A stretch of DNA of 46,029 nt, taken from the NCBI GenBank assembly GCA_937958015.1, contig CALGOA010000041.1, positions 1-46,029 of the forward strand, in the 5' to 3' direction. The translations under genes and the position numbers were made by a program. Positions within the stretch are counted from its first letter, which is position 1, and each line of letters opens with the position of its first letter. The notes under the pieces were generated by a model. The model worked only from the letters and a program-made list of their open reading frames with translations, was not told the origin of the DNA and ran no database searches. Below, piece by piece: positions 33,668 through 41,015 of the stretch. The stretch is from an uncultured Acidimicrobiales bacterium (GTDB lineage: Bacteria; Actinomycetota; Acidimicrobiia; Acidimicrobiales; SZUA-35).

Positions 33668-33832
33668 TCAGACTGGGAGCACGAACCGAACGGGCTCGTT
33701 GAACGGGTTTAGCTCTCCGACGACCTGGGGACGCTGGTATCGCAGTGCAAACCAGGCAGCTCGGTAGGAGTCAGCCTCGATGGGAGCGCGTTCGGGCGTC
33801 CAGTCGAGGGGTTTAGTGAGAGAGCTACGCAC
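33668..33832 (-). CDS. Possible 54-residue protein downstream of a hydrolase gene
   Basis: A short ORF from GTG 33832 with protein-like composition (LDWTPERAPIEADSYRAAWF, then RYQRPQVVGELNPFNEP). It is in the same frame as the hydrolase that ends at 33863, with only ten codons between the hydrolase stop and this GTG. GGGGAGG precedes the GTG almost without spacer. It could be a separate small protein, a read-through extension or a decayed gene end. I do not recognise it. Confidence 0.35.
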   Translation of the reverse strand: MRSSLTKPLDWTPERAPIEADSYRAAWFALRYQRPQVVGELNPFNEPVRFVLPV

Positions 33833-33862
33833 CCCTCCCCATCGGCGCAGGACCGCATCGGT

Positions 33863-34669
33863 TTAGTTTGGCTCTAAGGCAAACCTGAGCAACGCTTCAC
33901 GTACGACGCGGGGCTCCTCGGTCGGGGTCATGTGACCGGCGTTCGGTAGCTCGAGAACTTCGACGTTTGGGGAACGCACCATCGCCGCCGCCATGGCCCG
34001 GCTCGAACGAGCCGGGGTCATCTTGTCCTGCAAACCGATGGCGACGAGCGCCGGGCAGGTGATGCTGGCCGCACGCGCTTCCGCCTCGTCGTAACGGACG
34101 CATGCGTTCAGATCGTTGGCCAGGACCCCAGGGCGACTTCGTTCGATCAACGCCTCCACCCCACCGGTCATCCACATGCCCGGCGTCGGGTTACGGCCGA
34201 TCCGCGAGCCGCTGGCGTGGCTCCATCCGGTCATTAGAGCACCGGCGCGGCGGACGTCGTTGCTCGCAGCATCGAGGAGGTCGGGGTGGACCGGCATGCC
34301 GGTTGCGGTGCCGAAGAGAGCGACGGACGTGACCAGAGCTGGATATCGGGTTGCGACCTCGAGCGCAATGAAGGTGCCCATGCTGTGACCGGCAATCGTC
34401 ACGGACTCGACCTTCAGCTCATCCAGTACCCGCACCAACCAGTCGGCCATTCCGGCAACGGTGGTGATCGCCGAACCTTCGCTCTGGCCATGGCCGGGCA
34501 GATCGATAGCGAGCGCTCTGACACCACGCATCGAAAGAAAGCGGGTTTGTTGGCTCCAGACGGTTCCATCCATGCCTGCGCCATGGATCAGCGCCACGGT
34601 TGGAGCACCTTCTGGAACCGAGACGCCACCGGTTCGGATTTGCACGGCCTTACCGTCGACCTGAGTCAT
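33863..34669 (-). CDS. Alpha/beta hydrolase
   Basis: A 268-residue hydrolase with the nucleophile elbow AGHSMGTF (Ser96), oxyanion-side HGAGMDG (29-35), and the likely catalytic His246 in NAGHMTP. Similar proteins include esterases and homoserine-acetyltransferase-like enzymes, but the substrate cannot be assigned. Its start overlaps the stop of the second metY-like gene by 4 bases, so it is translationally coupled to it. Confidence 0.85.
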   Translation of the reverse strand: MTQVDGKAVQIRTGGVSVPEGAPTVALIHGAGMDGTVWSQQTRFLSMRGVRALAIDLPGHGQSEGSAITTVAGMADWLVRVLDELKVESVTIAGHSMGTFIALEVATRYPALVTSVALFGTATGMPVHPDLLDAASNDVRRAGALMTGWSHASGSRIGRNPTPGMWMTGGVEALIERSRPGVLANDLNACVRYDEAEARAASITCPALVAIGLQDKMTPARSSRAMAAAMVRSPNVEVLELPNAGHMTPTEEPRVVREALLRFALEPN

Positions 34670-35958
34670 CGCTGGCTCGCCTTCAGTGCCTTCGCCAGGT
34701 CCTCGGTGATGTCGGCGGGATCCTCGAGCCCTACGGACAGTCGAATCAGGTCGTCGCTAATACCCGCCTCGACCATCGCTTCGGCGGTCAACTGGCTGTG
34801 GGTTGTGGAACCGGGATGGATCACGAGCGTCTTCGCATCGCCAACGTTGGCAAGGTGACTGGCGAGTGTCACCGACTCGATGAACTTGCGGCCCGCCTCC
34901 CGTCCACCCTTCACGCCGAAACTGAGGATGGCACCTGCGCCCTTGGGGTAGAGCCGGTGGGCCAGTGCATGATCACGATGGGACTCGACCCGAGGATGTT
35001 GAACCCAGGAGACGGCATCGTTCGCCACGAGCATGTCGATGACCGCAGCGGTGTTCGAAACGTGGCGCTGCATCCGGATCGGAAGCGTCTCGACCCCCTG
35101 CAACAACGCAAACGCATTGTGGGGGCTCATGCAGGCGCCAAAGTCGCGGAGCCCCTCAGCACGCGCTCGCATGCCCAGGGCCGACGGGCCGAACTCGTCG
35201 GCGAAGCTGATGCCGTGATACCCCTCGTAGGGTTCGGTGAGCGTCGGGAACTTGTCGTTTTGGGTCCAGTCGAACCGGCCGCCGTCGACGATTACACCGC
35301 CCAACGCCGTGCCGTGACCGCCGAGGAATTTGGTGACGCTGTGGTACACGATGTCGGCGCCGTGTTCGATCGGCCGGATCAGGTATGGCGTGGCAAAGGT
35401 GGCGTCGACCATCAGCGGAAGACCGTGAGAATGGGCAACGTCGGCGACCATGGCAATGTCCATCACCTCGATGCCAGGGTTGCCGAGCGCTTCGCCGTAC
35501 ACGATCTTTGTGTTCGGCTGAATCGCCGCCGCGATCGCTTCCGGATCGCTGATGTCAACGAAGGTGGTGGTGATCCCAAATCTCGGAAACGTGAGTTTCA
35601 TGGCGTTGTAGCTGCCGCCGTAGAGGTTCCGACTGGAGACGATGTGATCACCGGCCGAACACAACGTTGCAACTGCGAGATGAAGGGCGGCGGTACCGGA
35701 GGCGGTGCAGACTGCGCCGACGCCTCCGTCGAGCGCTGCGAGTCGTTCCTCCAACACCGCAACGGTGGGGTTGGAAATGCGGCTGTAGAGGTGGCCCGGC
35801 GCCTCCAGGTTGAACAGGGCCGACGCCTCGTCGGTGCTGTCGAAGGTATAGGACGTGGTGGCGAAGATCGGCACCGCCCGCGCGCCGGTGGCTGGATCGG
35901 GGCGTTGGCCAGCGTGAAGGCTGAGAGTGTCGAAGCGGTAGAGGTCGGGATCAACCAT
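34666..35958 (-). CDS. Second O-acetylhomoserine sulfhydrylase-like PLP enzyme
   Basis: A 430-residue member of the Cys/Met metabolism PLP family, related to the metY product at 16297. PLP lysine K210 in [16 protein letters not shown], with D185 in [15 protein letters not shown]-terminal [14 protein letters not shown] and [10 protein letters not shown] fit the sulfhydrylase subgroup. Whether it uses acetylhomoserine plus sulfide or another thiol donor is not readable. AAGGA precedes the ATG. It lies between a 3-hydroxyacyl-CoA dehydrogenase (9 bases upstream) and a coupled hydrolase. Confidence 0.88.
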   Translation of the reverse strand: MVDPDLYRFDTLSLHAGQRPDPATGARAVPIFATTSYTFDSTDEASALFNLEAPGHLYSRISNPTVAVLEERLAALDGGVGAVCTASGTAALHLAVATLCSAGDHIVSSRNLYGGSYNAMKLTFPRFGITTTFVDISDPEAIAAAIQPNTKIVYGEALGNPGIEVMDIAMVADVAHSHGLPLMVDATFATPYLIRPIEHGADIVYHSVTKFLGGHGTALGGVIVDGGRFDWTQNDKFPTLTEPYEGYHGISFADEFGPSALGMRARAEGLRDFGACMSPHNAFALLQGVETLPIRMQRHVSNTAAVIDMLVANDAVSWVQHPRVESHRDHALAHRLYPKGAGAILSFGVKGGREAGRKFIESVTLASHLANVGDAKTLVIHPGSTTHSQLTAEAMVEAGISDDLIRLSVGLEDPADITEDLAKALKASQR

Positions 35959-35967
35959 TGTTCGTCC

Positions 35968-37281
35968 TTACTGGTCGACGGCGGGGACGGGAGCCACCGA
36001 ACCGTCAGGCATCAGCATCTCACGACCCGATGAGCTTTCGCGATAGAACGTGTCGCCACCCTCGTCGCCAAGGGTCTGGAGCATCGAAGGAACAGGACCA
36101 CCCTCTCGCTGGATGCGCTCGATGACCCGGGCCGGACCGAGGTGATCCAACATCTCGAAGGGACCCAACTTCCAGTTGAATCCCCATCGGATCGCATTGT
36201 CGACGTTGGCGATGTCATCGGCGATCTCAGGCACCAGACCGGCGGCGTACAGCAGGGTGCCTCCGAAGAGCTCCCACGCAAGATTGCCGTGAGCCGAGTC
36301 ATCGAAGACCACCTCGCCCATTGCGGTTGGCACGTTCTGGAGGTCAGGGGCGGAGGGAGCTCGCCACAGTTCCTTCTGCAGGTCGAAGGTCTCTCGTGTC
36401 TTCGACCCGTCGTCACCTCTGACGACGCGTCCAAAGCCACCCTTGTCACGGGCCTTGCGTCCCAACTGACCCCGCTCCAGCATGCGCTGCTCGACGGCCG
36501 GGAAACTCGTGAACGCATGCCCGGCATCCCCGTCGGGGAGATTCTGCGCAAGGTTCTTGCCGACCAGATCCATCACGTCGAGTCCGATCAGATCGATCAG
36601 TCCGTAGAGCCCCGTGGGCGGCAATCCCACGAGCTGACCCAGCACTGCGTCGACGGTCTCCTGCGACATCCCGTTTGCGAGATAGGGCTTCGCACGGTGC
36701 AGGCCGGCGAGCATGAAGTAACAGCCGATTCGATTGCCAATGAAGTTCACGGTGTCCTTGGCATGCACGACACCCTTCGAGAGTTCGTTTGCACCAAACG
36801 AGGCGAAGGCAGCGACGACATCGTCGGTGGTGTCTTCACCGGGTACCAACTCGAAGAGTCGCATCACCTTCACCGGGTTGAAGAAGTGGGTGATCGCAAT
36901 GTCGGAGCGAAGCCGTTGGGGCATCCCTTCGACGATCGAGCGCAGCGGGATGCCCGACGTGTTGGACGAGACGACCGAACCCGCAGATCGGACGGCTTCG
37001 ATTCGGTTGAAGAGGTCTCGTTTCACGTCGAGGTCTTCGACGATCGCCTCACAGACCCAGTCGTAGTCAGCGATCTTTGCGAGATCGGACTCGATCGTGC
37101 CGGTATCGACCAAATGGAGGTGGTCGGGATCAACCTGGGCCATCCCTCGCTCAACAGCATCGACCGACAGGTCGAGCATCAGAACCCGACACCCCGCCGC
37201 AGCGGATGCTGCCGCGATACCGGCCCCCATGGTCCCGCAGCCGATGACGGCGACTGAGGAAATCGTTCTCTCGTTAGACAT
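35968..37281 (-). CDS. 3-hydroxyacyl-CoA dehydrogenase
   Basis: An NAD-dependent dehydrogenase for beta-oxidation, 437 residues, longer than the usual 280-310 because the C-terminal helical domain appears duplicated, as in some FadB-like forms. The NAD motif is VIGCGTMGAGI (about 12-22). The catalytic dyad is H132 (THFFNPVKVM) with E144, and SNTSGIPL carries the conserved Ser and Asn. The second helical domain is near 345-400 (WGFNWKLGPFEMLDHLG). ATG 37281 follows TACGAT by 6 nt. First of a three-gene run. Confidence 0.9.
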   Translation of the reverse strand: MSNERTISSVAVIGCGTMGAGIAAASAAAGCRVLMLDLSVDAVERGMAQVDPDHLHLVDTGTIESDLAKIADYDWVCEAIVEDLDVKRDLFNRIEAVRSAGSVVSSNTSGIPLRSIVEGMPQRLRSDIAITHFFNPVKVMRLFELVPGEDTTDDVVAAFASFGANELSKGVVHAKDTVNFIGNRIGCYFMLAGLHRAKPYLANGMSQETVDAVLGQLVGLPPTGLYGLIDLIGLDVMDLVGKNLAQNLPDGDAGHAFTSFPAVEQRMLERGQLGRKARDKGGFGRVVRGDDGSKTRETFDLQKELWRAPSAPDLQNVPTAMGEVVFDDSAHGNLAWELFGGTLLYAAGLVPEIADDIANVDNAIRWGFNWKLGPFEMLDHLGPARVIERIQREGGPVPSMLQTLGDEGGDTFYRESSSGREMLMPDGSVAPVPAVDQ

Positions 37282-37287
37282 GGCGCA

Positions 37288-37293
37288 ATCGTA
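37288..37293 (-). promoter_or_regulatory. -10 box, leaderless 3-hydroxyacyl-CoA dehydrogenase gene
   Basis: TACGAT on the minus strand, 6 nt before the ATG. Confidence 0.4.
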
Positions 37294-37431
37294 GGGAGGA
37301 ACTGCACCGACCATCCACCACTTGCGACGTTGATTCGACCACTCTTACGAGCAAGAATGCACTTGATTTTGGACTCTGCGCGGCGGCTCAACAGCGCTCA
37401 GAGTTAGTTTGAGTTTTTCCTTTCGTTTTGC

Positions 37432-37461
37432 TTGACGGCGGTCCCAGACCTAGTGAAGTAT
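37432..37461 (+). promoter_or_regulatory. Candidate promoter of the structured RNA
   Basis: TTGACG at 37432-37437, then either TGAAGT (37454-37459, 16-base spacer) or AAGTAT (37456-37461, 18-base spacer). A second possible pair, TTGATT (37330-37335) and AAGAAT (37353-37358) with 17 bases between, lies further upstream. Confidence 0.4.
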
Positions 37462-37467
37462 CTCTCT

Positions 37468-37938
37468 CAAGCCCAACGGGGAGCCCGCCAAATTCCGCAA
37501 GGATGGAAGCGGTCGAGCCAGAGGGATTAGGTGAGTCCCACCTGCCGAGAGGATCTCGGGAAAGGACTGTGAGGGAGCAATCCCGAGTGGCCCGGACCCG
37601 GAAGAATCGAAGCAGCTCCTTCGTTCCCGCTTCGGCGGCGGTGAGGGGGTTCGGCACACACCTCCGGACTTGGGTCCGGCCTGCCAACACCACAGCGGTG
37701 AAGGGAGGGACTACTGCCACAGGTGCCTGCCCGTATCAGTAGAACCACCGGAATCGCTCGTTGGATCACAGGTCGACGCCTGAAAGGGAGGGCCGAAAAG
37801 GAACACTGCCCGCTGGTCTTACGACCAACGGGCAGTGGAAAACAGTCAGGAGAACGGTAACCCCGATCAGATCGACTGTGGTGGATACTCATCGCCTCAA
37901 GAACCTCGGGCCTGCGGGTCCGGGGTTCTTACTTTTTT
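37468..37938 (+). ncRNA. Candidate large structured RNA, family not recognised
   Basis: A 673-base gap with no convincing protein gene is filled with consecutive perfect small hairpins. On the + strand these are AGGTG/CACCT (37529-37543), CCGAG/CTCGG (37545-37559), GGGA-GCAA-TCCC (37573-37584), CCGC-TTCG-GCGG (37627-37638), CCGGAC-TTGG-GTCCGG (37664-37679), CTACTG/CAGTAG (37711-37742), a 15-bp stem with one mismatch and loop TTAC (37804-37837) and ACAGTC/GACTGT (37842-37879). The GNRA and UUCG loops occur only in the + reading, which sets the strand. An intrinsic terminator ends it. Hallmarks of RNase P RNA, tmRNA, 6S, SRP RNA and introns are not seen. The 5' end is estimated. It could instead be the long leader of the helicase mRNA. 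Confidence 0.55.
37899..37938 (+). terminator. Intrinsic terminator before the helicase gene
   Basis: A 14-bp stem, AAGAACCTCGGGCC with GGTCCGGGGTTCTT, including two G-U pairs, closes the loop TGCG and is followed by AC and six T. It ends 16 bases before the helicase ATG at 37955, leaving no room for a separate promoter ahead of that start. Confidence 0.85.
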
Positions 37939-37954
37939 GACGCGAGGTGGTCGC

Positions 37955-39643
37955 ATGCTCGGCGGAATCTCGTGGCAGAATCGTCCGCTCATGCCTCGCA
38001 CTCTTCGCCTTCGTCCGTGGCAACGTCAGGCCCTCACCATCTTCCAGGACACGATCGGCAGCGACTTCATGGCGGTCGCAACGCCGGGCGCCGGGAAGAC
38101 GACATTCGCTCTCACCGCCGCCCGCCTCACACTGCCCAAGGTGCAGGGCCGACTGGTGGTCGTGGCGCCTACGAAACACCTGAAGTATCAGTGGGCCAAC
38201 GCAGCCGAGCAGTTCGGCCTCCATCTCGACCCCGACTGGAAACCCGCCGACGGCCTACCTCCGGATCTTCACGGTGTCGTCACCACGTACCAACAGGCCG
38301 CTACCGCCCACCAGGAACTGGCCAGCGTCTGCCACGACGGCTTTGCGATCCTCGACGAGATCCACCATGCCGGCGACGACCGAGCCTGGGGAGCCGGAAT
38401 CACGAAGAGTTTCAACACCGCCCGCCATCGGTTGGCGCTGAGCGGCACCCCCTTCCGCAGCGACGATGCCCTGATCCCCTTTCTTCAGTACAAGGGGGGC
38501 CAGGTGGTACCCGATGTCGAGTACGGCTACGGGGATGCGTTGGGTGATGGACGCGTGGTCCGCCCGGTGTACTTCCCGCGATTCGGCGGACACATGGAGT
38601 GGACCGCACCCGATGGCGCTCAGGTCGCCGCCTCCTTCGATGATCCGCTGCCCCGGACCCATGCCAACCAACGGCTTCGCGCCGCCCTGAGTGTCGATGG
38701 CGAGTGGCTGCCGACGATCGTCCGCGAAGCCAACCAGCAGCTCATGAAGATTCGCGAACGCACCCCCGACGCCGGAGGGCTCGTCATCGCGATGGACCAG
38801 GAACACGCCAACGGAATCGTTCGCCTCCTGCGAGATCGGTTTGGCATCCGCGCCACCGTCGTGGTGAGCGAGGACCCCAACGCCTCGGCCAAGATCGAGC
38901 AGTTCTCGGCCGGCTCCGACCCCTGGGTGGTAGCGGTGCGCATGATCTCCGAGGGTGTCGACATCCCCCGCCTTCGGGTGGGGGTGTATGCGACGACCAC
39001 AACGACCGAGCTGTTCTTTCGCCAGGCCGTCGGGCGCATCGTGCGATTCACCGGCGGTCGAGGCAGGGCTTTCATGTACGTGCCCGACGATCCCCGACTC
39101 CGCCATTACGCCAACACGATCAAAGAGGTCCGGCGCCACAAGCTGGACCTCTACAAAGAAGAACGCGAGCAGGCCGAACGCGCAGAACGGAACGACGACG
39201 AGGAACAGATGTCGCTGTTCGCCGTTCACTCGGCGACGATCACCGACGCCACCCACGAGGCCGACGTCGAAGCGGCCCTACGTCAGGAGCTGGAAGAGGA
39301 CCACCTCCCGGGCGATCACATGGACGACCCGGATCGGCTACAGATCGAGGAACATCCCGAACTGCTTCTGGACCTCACCACACTTCCGCCGGTGGATCCG
39401 AACAGCAGGGTCCGACCCACCGTGCCCGGCGGCCGCAAGGAACGTGAACGGCTCCGGAGCGTCAATGCCACCTGGGTGCGTGATCTGGTGCAGGCAACCG
39501 GGCTCACCCATGCCCAGGTCAATGCCGAGCTCAATCGGCTGTCCGGCGTGAAGCGGGTATCGACGGCCACCGCAGCAGAGTTGCAGCGCCGCACCGACGC
39601 CGCGAAGGCATGGCACACCCGCGAGCTCCGCTCCCACGTCTAG
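37955..39643 (+). CDS. Superfamily II DEAD/DEAH-box helicase
   Basis: A 562-residue ATP-dependent helicase. Motifs: the WQRQAL lead-in (22-27), Walker A ATPGAGKTT (42-50), DEIH (134-137), SGTPFR (163-168), the region VRMISEGVDIP (328-338) and motif VI QAVGRIVR (357-364). The C-terminal 200 residues are acidic and then basic and could bind nucleic acid. It resembles conserved actinobacterial restriction-type/UvrB-like helicases of unknown role. ATG 37955 has GAGGTGG 4 nt upstream; ATG 37991 (MPRTLRLRPW) is a credible alternative. It lies directly behind a structured RNA and terminator, so its expression may depend on read-through. Confidence 0.85.
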   Translation: MLGGISWQNRPLMPRTLRLRPWQRQALTIFQDTIGSDFMAVATPGAGKTTFALTAARLTLPKVQGRLVVVAPTKHLKYQWANAAEQFGLHLDPDWKPADGLPPDLHGVVTTYQQAATAHQELASVCHDGFAILDEIHHAGDDRAWGAGITKSFNTARHRLALSGTPFRSDDALIPFLQYKGGQVVPDVEYGYGDALGDGRVVRPVYFPRFGGHMEWTAPDGAQVAASFDDPLPRTHANQRLRAALSVDGEWLPTIVREANQQLMKIRERTPDAGGLVIAMDQEHANGIVRLLRDRFGIRATVVVSEDPNASAKIEQFSAGSDPWVVAVRMISEGVDIPRLRVGVYATTTTTELFFRQAVGRIVRFTGGRGRAFMYVPDDPRLRHYANTIKEVRRHKLDLYKEEREQAERAERNDDEEQMSLFAVHSATITDATHEADVEAALRQELEEDHLPGDHMDDPDRLQIEEHPELLLDLTTLPPVDPNSRVRPTVPGGRKERERLRSVNATWVRDLVQATGLTHAQVNAELNRLSGVKRVSTATAAELQRRTDAAKAWHTRELRSHV

Positions 39644-39678
39644 AACGACCCTGCGCTGGTTCGAACCGCCACCGGAAG

Positions 39679-39684
39679 TACGTT
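39679..39684 (+). promoter_or_regulatory. -10 box, leaderless namZ-like gene
   Basis: TACGTT, 6 nt before the ATG at 39691. Confidence 0.4.
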
Positions 39685-39690
39685 GAAGCG

Positions 39691-40986
39691 ATGAGGCGAT
39701 GGGTCGCGATGCTGGGATTCGTCCTGCTGCTCGGTTGCACCACGAGTCAGGAGACGGCGCCACCGGCGACAACTCCCCCACCGACAACAACCTCCCCGAC
39801 CTCCACCGAGCCAGTGTCCAACCAGACCACGGCACCCACGACGACTACCGTCCCCACCCAAACCGAGGCGCTTCTCAGCCTGCTACTTGACACCGGCGCC
39901 GAACCGGTACGGGTCGGGCTGGTGGCTCATCGGGCCTCAGAACTTCCCGAAGGCCGCACCCTCGATGTTCTGGACCGAACCGATGGCATCGAACTGACCC
40001 GCATCTTCGCCCCCGAACACGGCTTGGCCGGCGATGGTGATGCCGGCGAACCGATCGATGACCAGATCGAACCCGAGACCGGCGTCGAGGTGATCAGCCT
40101 GTACGGGGAGCGCCGCGAGCCCACGCTCGACGAACTATCCGACCTCGACATCGTCGTGTACGACCTCCAGGACGTTGGTGTTCGGGCGTACACCTACATC
40201 GCGACCATGGGGTTGGTGTTCACCCGGGCCGCCGAGGCCGACGTGCCGGTGGTGGTGCTGGACCGCCCCAACCCGCAGGGTCCTGTCGTCGACGGACCCA
40301 TCAGCGAGGTGGCCGTCGGCTCGTTCCTTGCGCCGTATCCGATTCCGCTGAGTTATGGCCTCAGCTCCGGTGAGCTTGCGATGTTCATCACCGGCGAGGG
40401 GATGGTCGATGCGCCAGACCTGGATCTCCGAGTCGTGGGCCCGAGTCCGACCCTCGACGGTGTCTGGATTCCACCCAGTCCGAATCTCCCGACGTTGCAA
40501 GCGACCTGGTTGTACCCGGCTCTGGTGCCGTTCGAGGCGACCGTTCTGAGCGTGGGCCGCGGGAGCGATGAACCGTTCACGCTCCTCGGTGGTCCGCAGT
40601 TGGACGTCGACGGTGTTCTCGCCACCACCGAAGCACGACAGCTCATTGGACTGGACCTCGTGCCCACTCTGTTCACGCCCCGCAGCATCGAAGGAATGGC
40701 GCTCAACCCACGATACGAGGGACAGGCGCTACCGGGCATCTCACTCACCACGAGCGGTCCGCTCTCGGAACCGATGCGGGTCACCATCGAATTGCTCGAC
40801 GCGATCATGGACGTCACCCCGGACCGTTCCTCGGTCATCGATCGACCCGAAGTGTTCGATGTCCTCGTCGGGTCACGGGCCGTGCGTACGGCGCTGATCG
40901 AAAACCGGGATCCGTCTGAGATCGCGGCCGAATGGGCCGCCGACGTCGAGGCGTTTGAACGCCAGAGTGCTCCGTACCGTCGCTAG
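39691..40986 (+). CDS. namZ: Lipoprotein of the DUF1343 / exo-beta-N-acetylmuramidase family
   Basis: A 431-residue secreted lipoprotein: a hydrophobic signal ending in the lipobox LLLGC (Cys16), a Thr/Pro linker (about 17-60) and a DUF1343 domain. This family includes NamZ, which releases N-acetylmuramic acid from peptidoglycan fragments. Family motifs are IFAPEHGLAGDGDAG, YDLQDVGVRAYTYIATM and VLDRPNPQGP. The usual PVRHGMT-GELA block is here IPLSYGLSSGELA, without the His. ATG 39691 is chosen because the signal peptide starts there. Confidence 0.85.
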   Translation: MRRWVAMLGFVLLLGCTTSQETAPPATTPPPTTTSPTSTEPVSNQTTAPTTTTVPTQTEALLSLLLDTGAEPVRVGLVAHRASELPEGRTLDVLDRTDGIELTRIFAPEHGLAGDGDAGEPIDDQIEPETGVEVISLYGERREPTLDELSDLDIVVYDLQDVGVRAYTYIATMGLVFTRAAEADVPVVVLDRPNPQGPVVDGPISEVAVGSFLAPYPIPLSYGLSSGELAMFITGEGMVDAPDLDLRVVGPSPTLDGVWIPPSPNLPTLQATWLYPALVPFEATVLSVGRGSDEPFTLLGGPQLDVDGVLATTEARQLIGLDLVPTLFTPRSIEGMALNPRYEGQALPGISLTTSGPLSEPMRVTIELLDAIMDVTPDRSSVIDRPEVFDVLVGSRAVRTALIENRDPSEIAAEWAADVEAFERQSAPYRR

Positions 40987-41015
40987 CGGTTGAGCGCCCC
41001 AAGTCGGAGCCGCGG

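Noticed and set aside
34600-36033. 477-aa open frame antisense to the second metY-like gene
   Set aside because: Shadow ORF crossing two real gene boundaries.
37388-37742. Overlapping ORFs on both strands (110 aa minus, 104 aa plus) in the gap before the helicase
   Set aside because: They cover the hairpin-rich RNA region, have skewed composition and resemble no protein; the folding evidence is stronger.
37468-37938. RNase P RNA, tmRNA, 6S RNA or a group I/II intron as identity of the structured RNA
   Set aside because: The GAGGAAAGTCC core of RNase P, tRNA-like ends of tmRNA, the 6S open bubble and group II domain V were looked for on both strands and not found.
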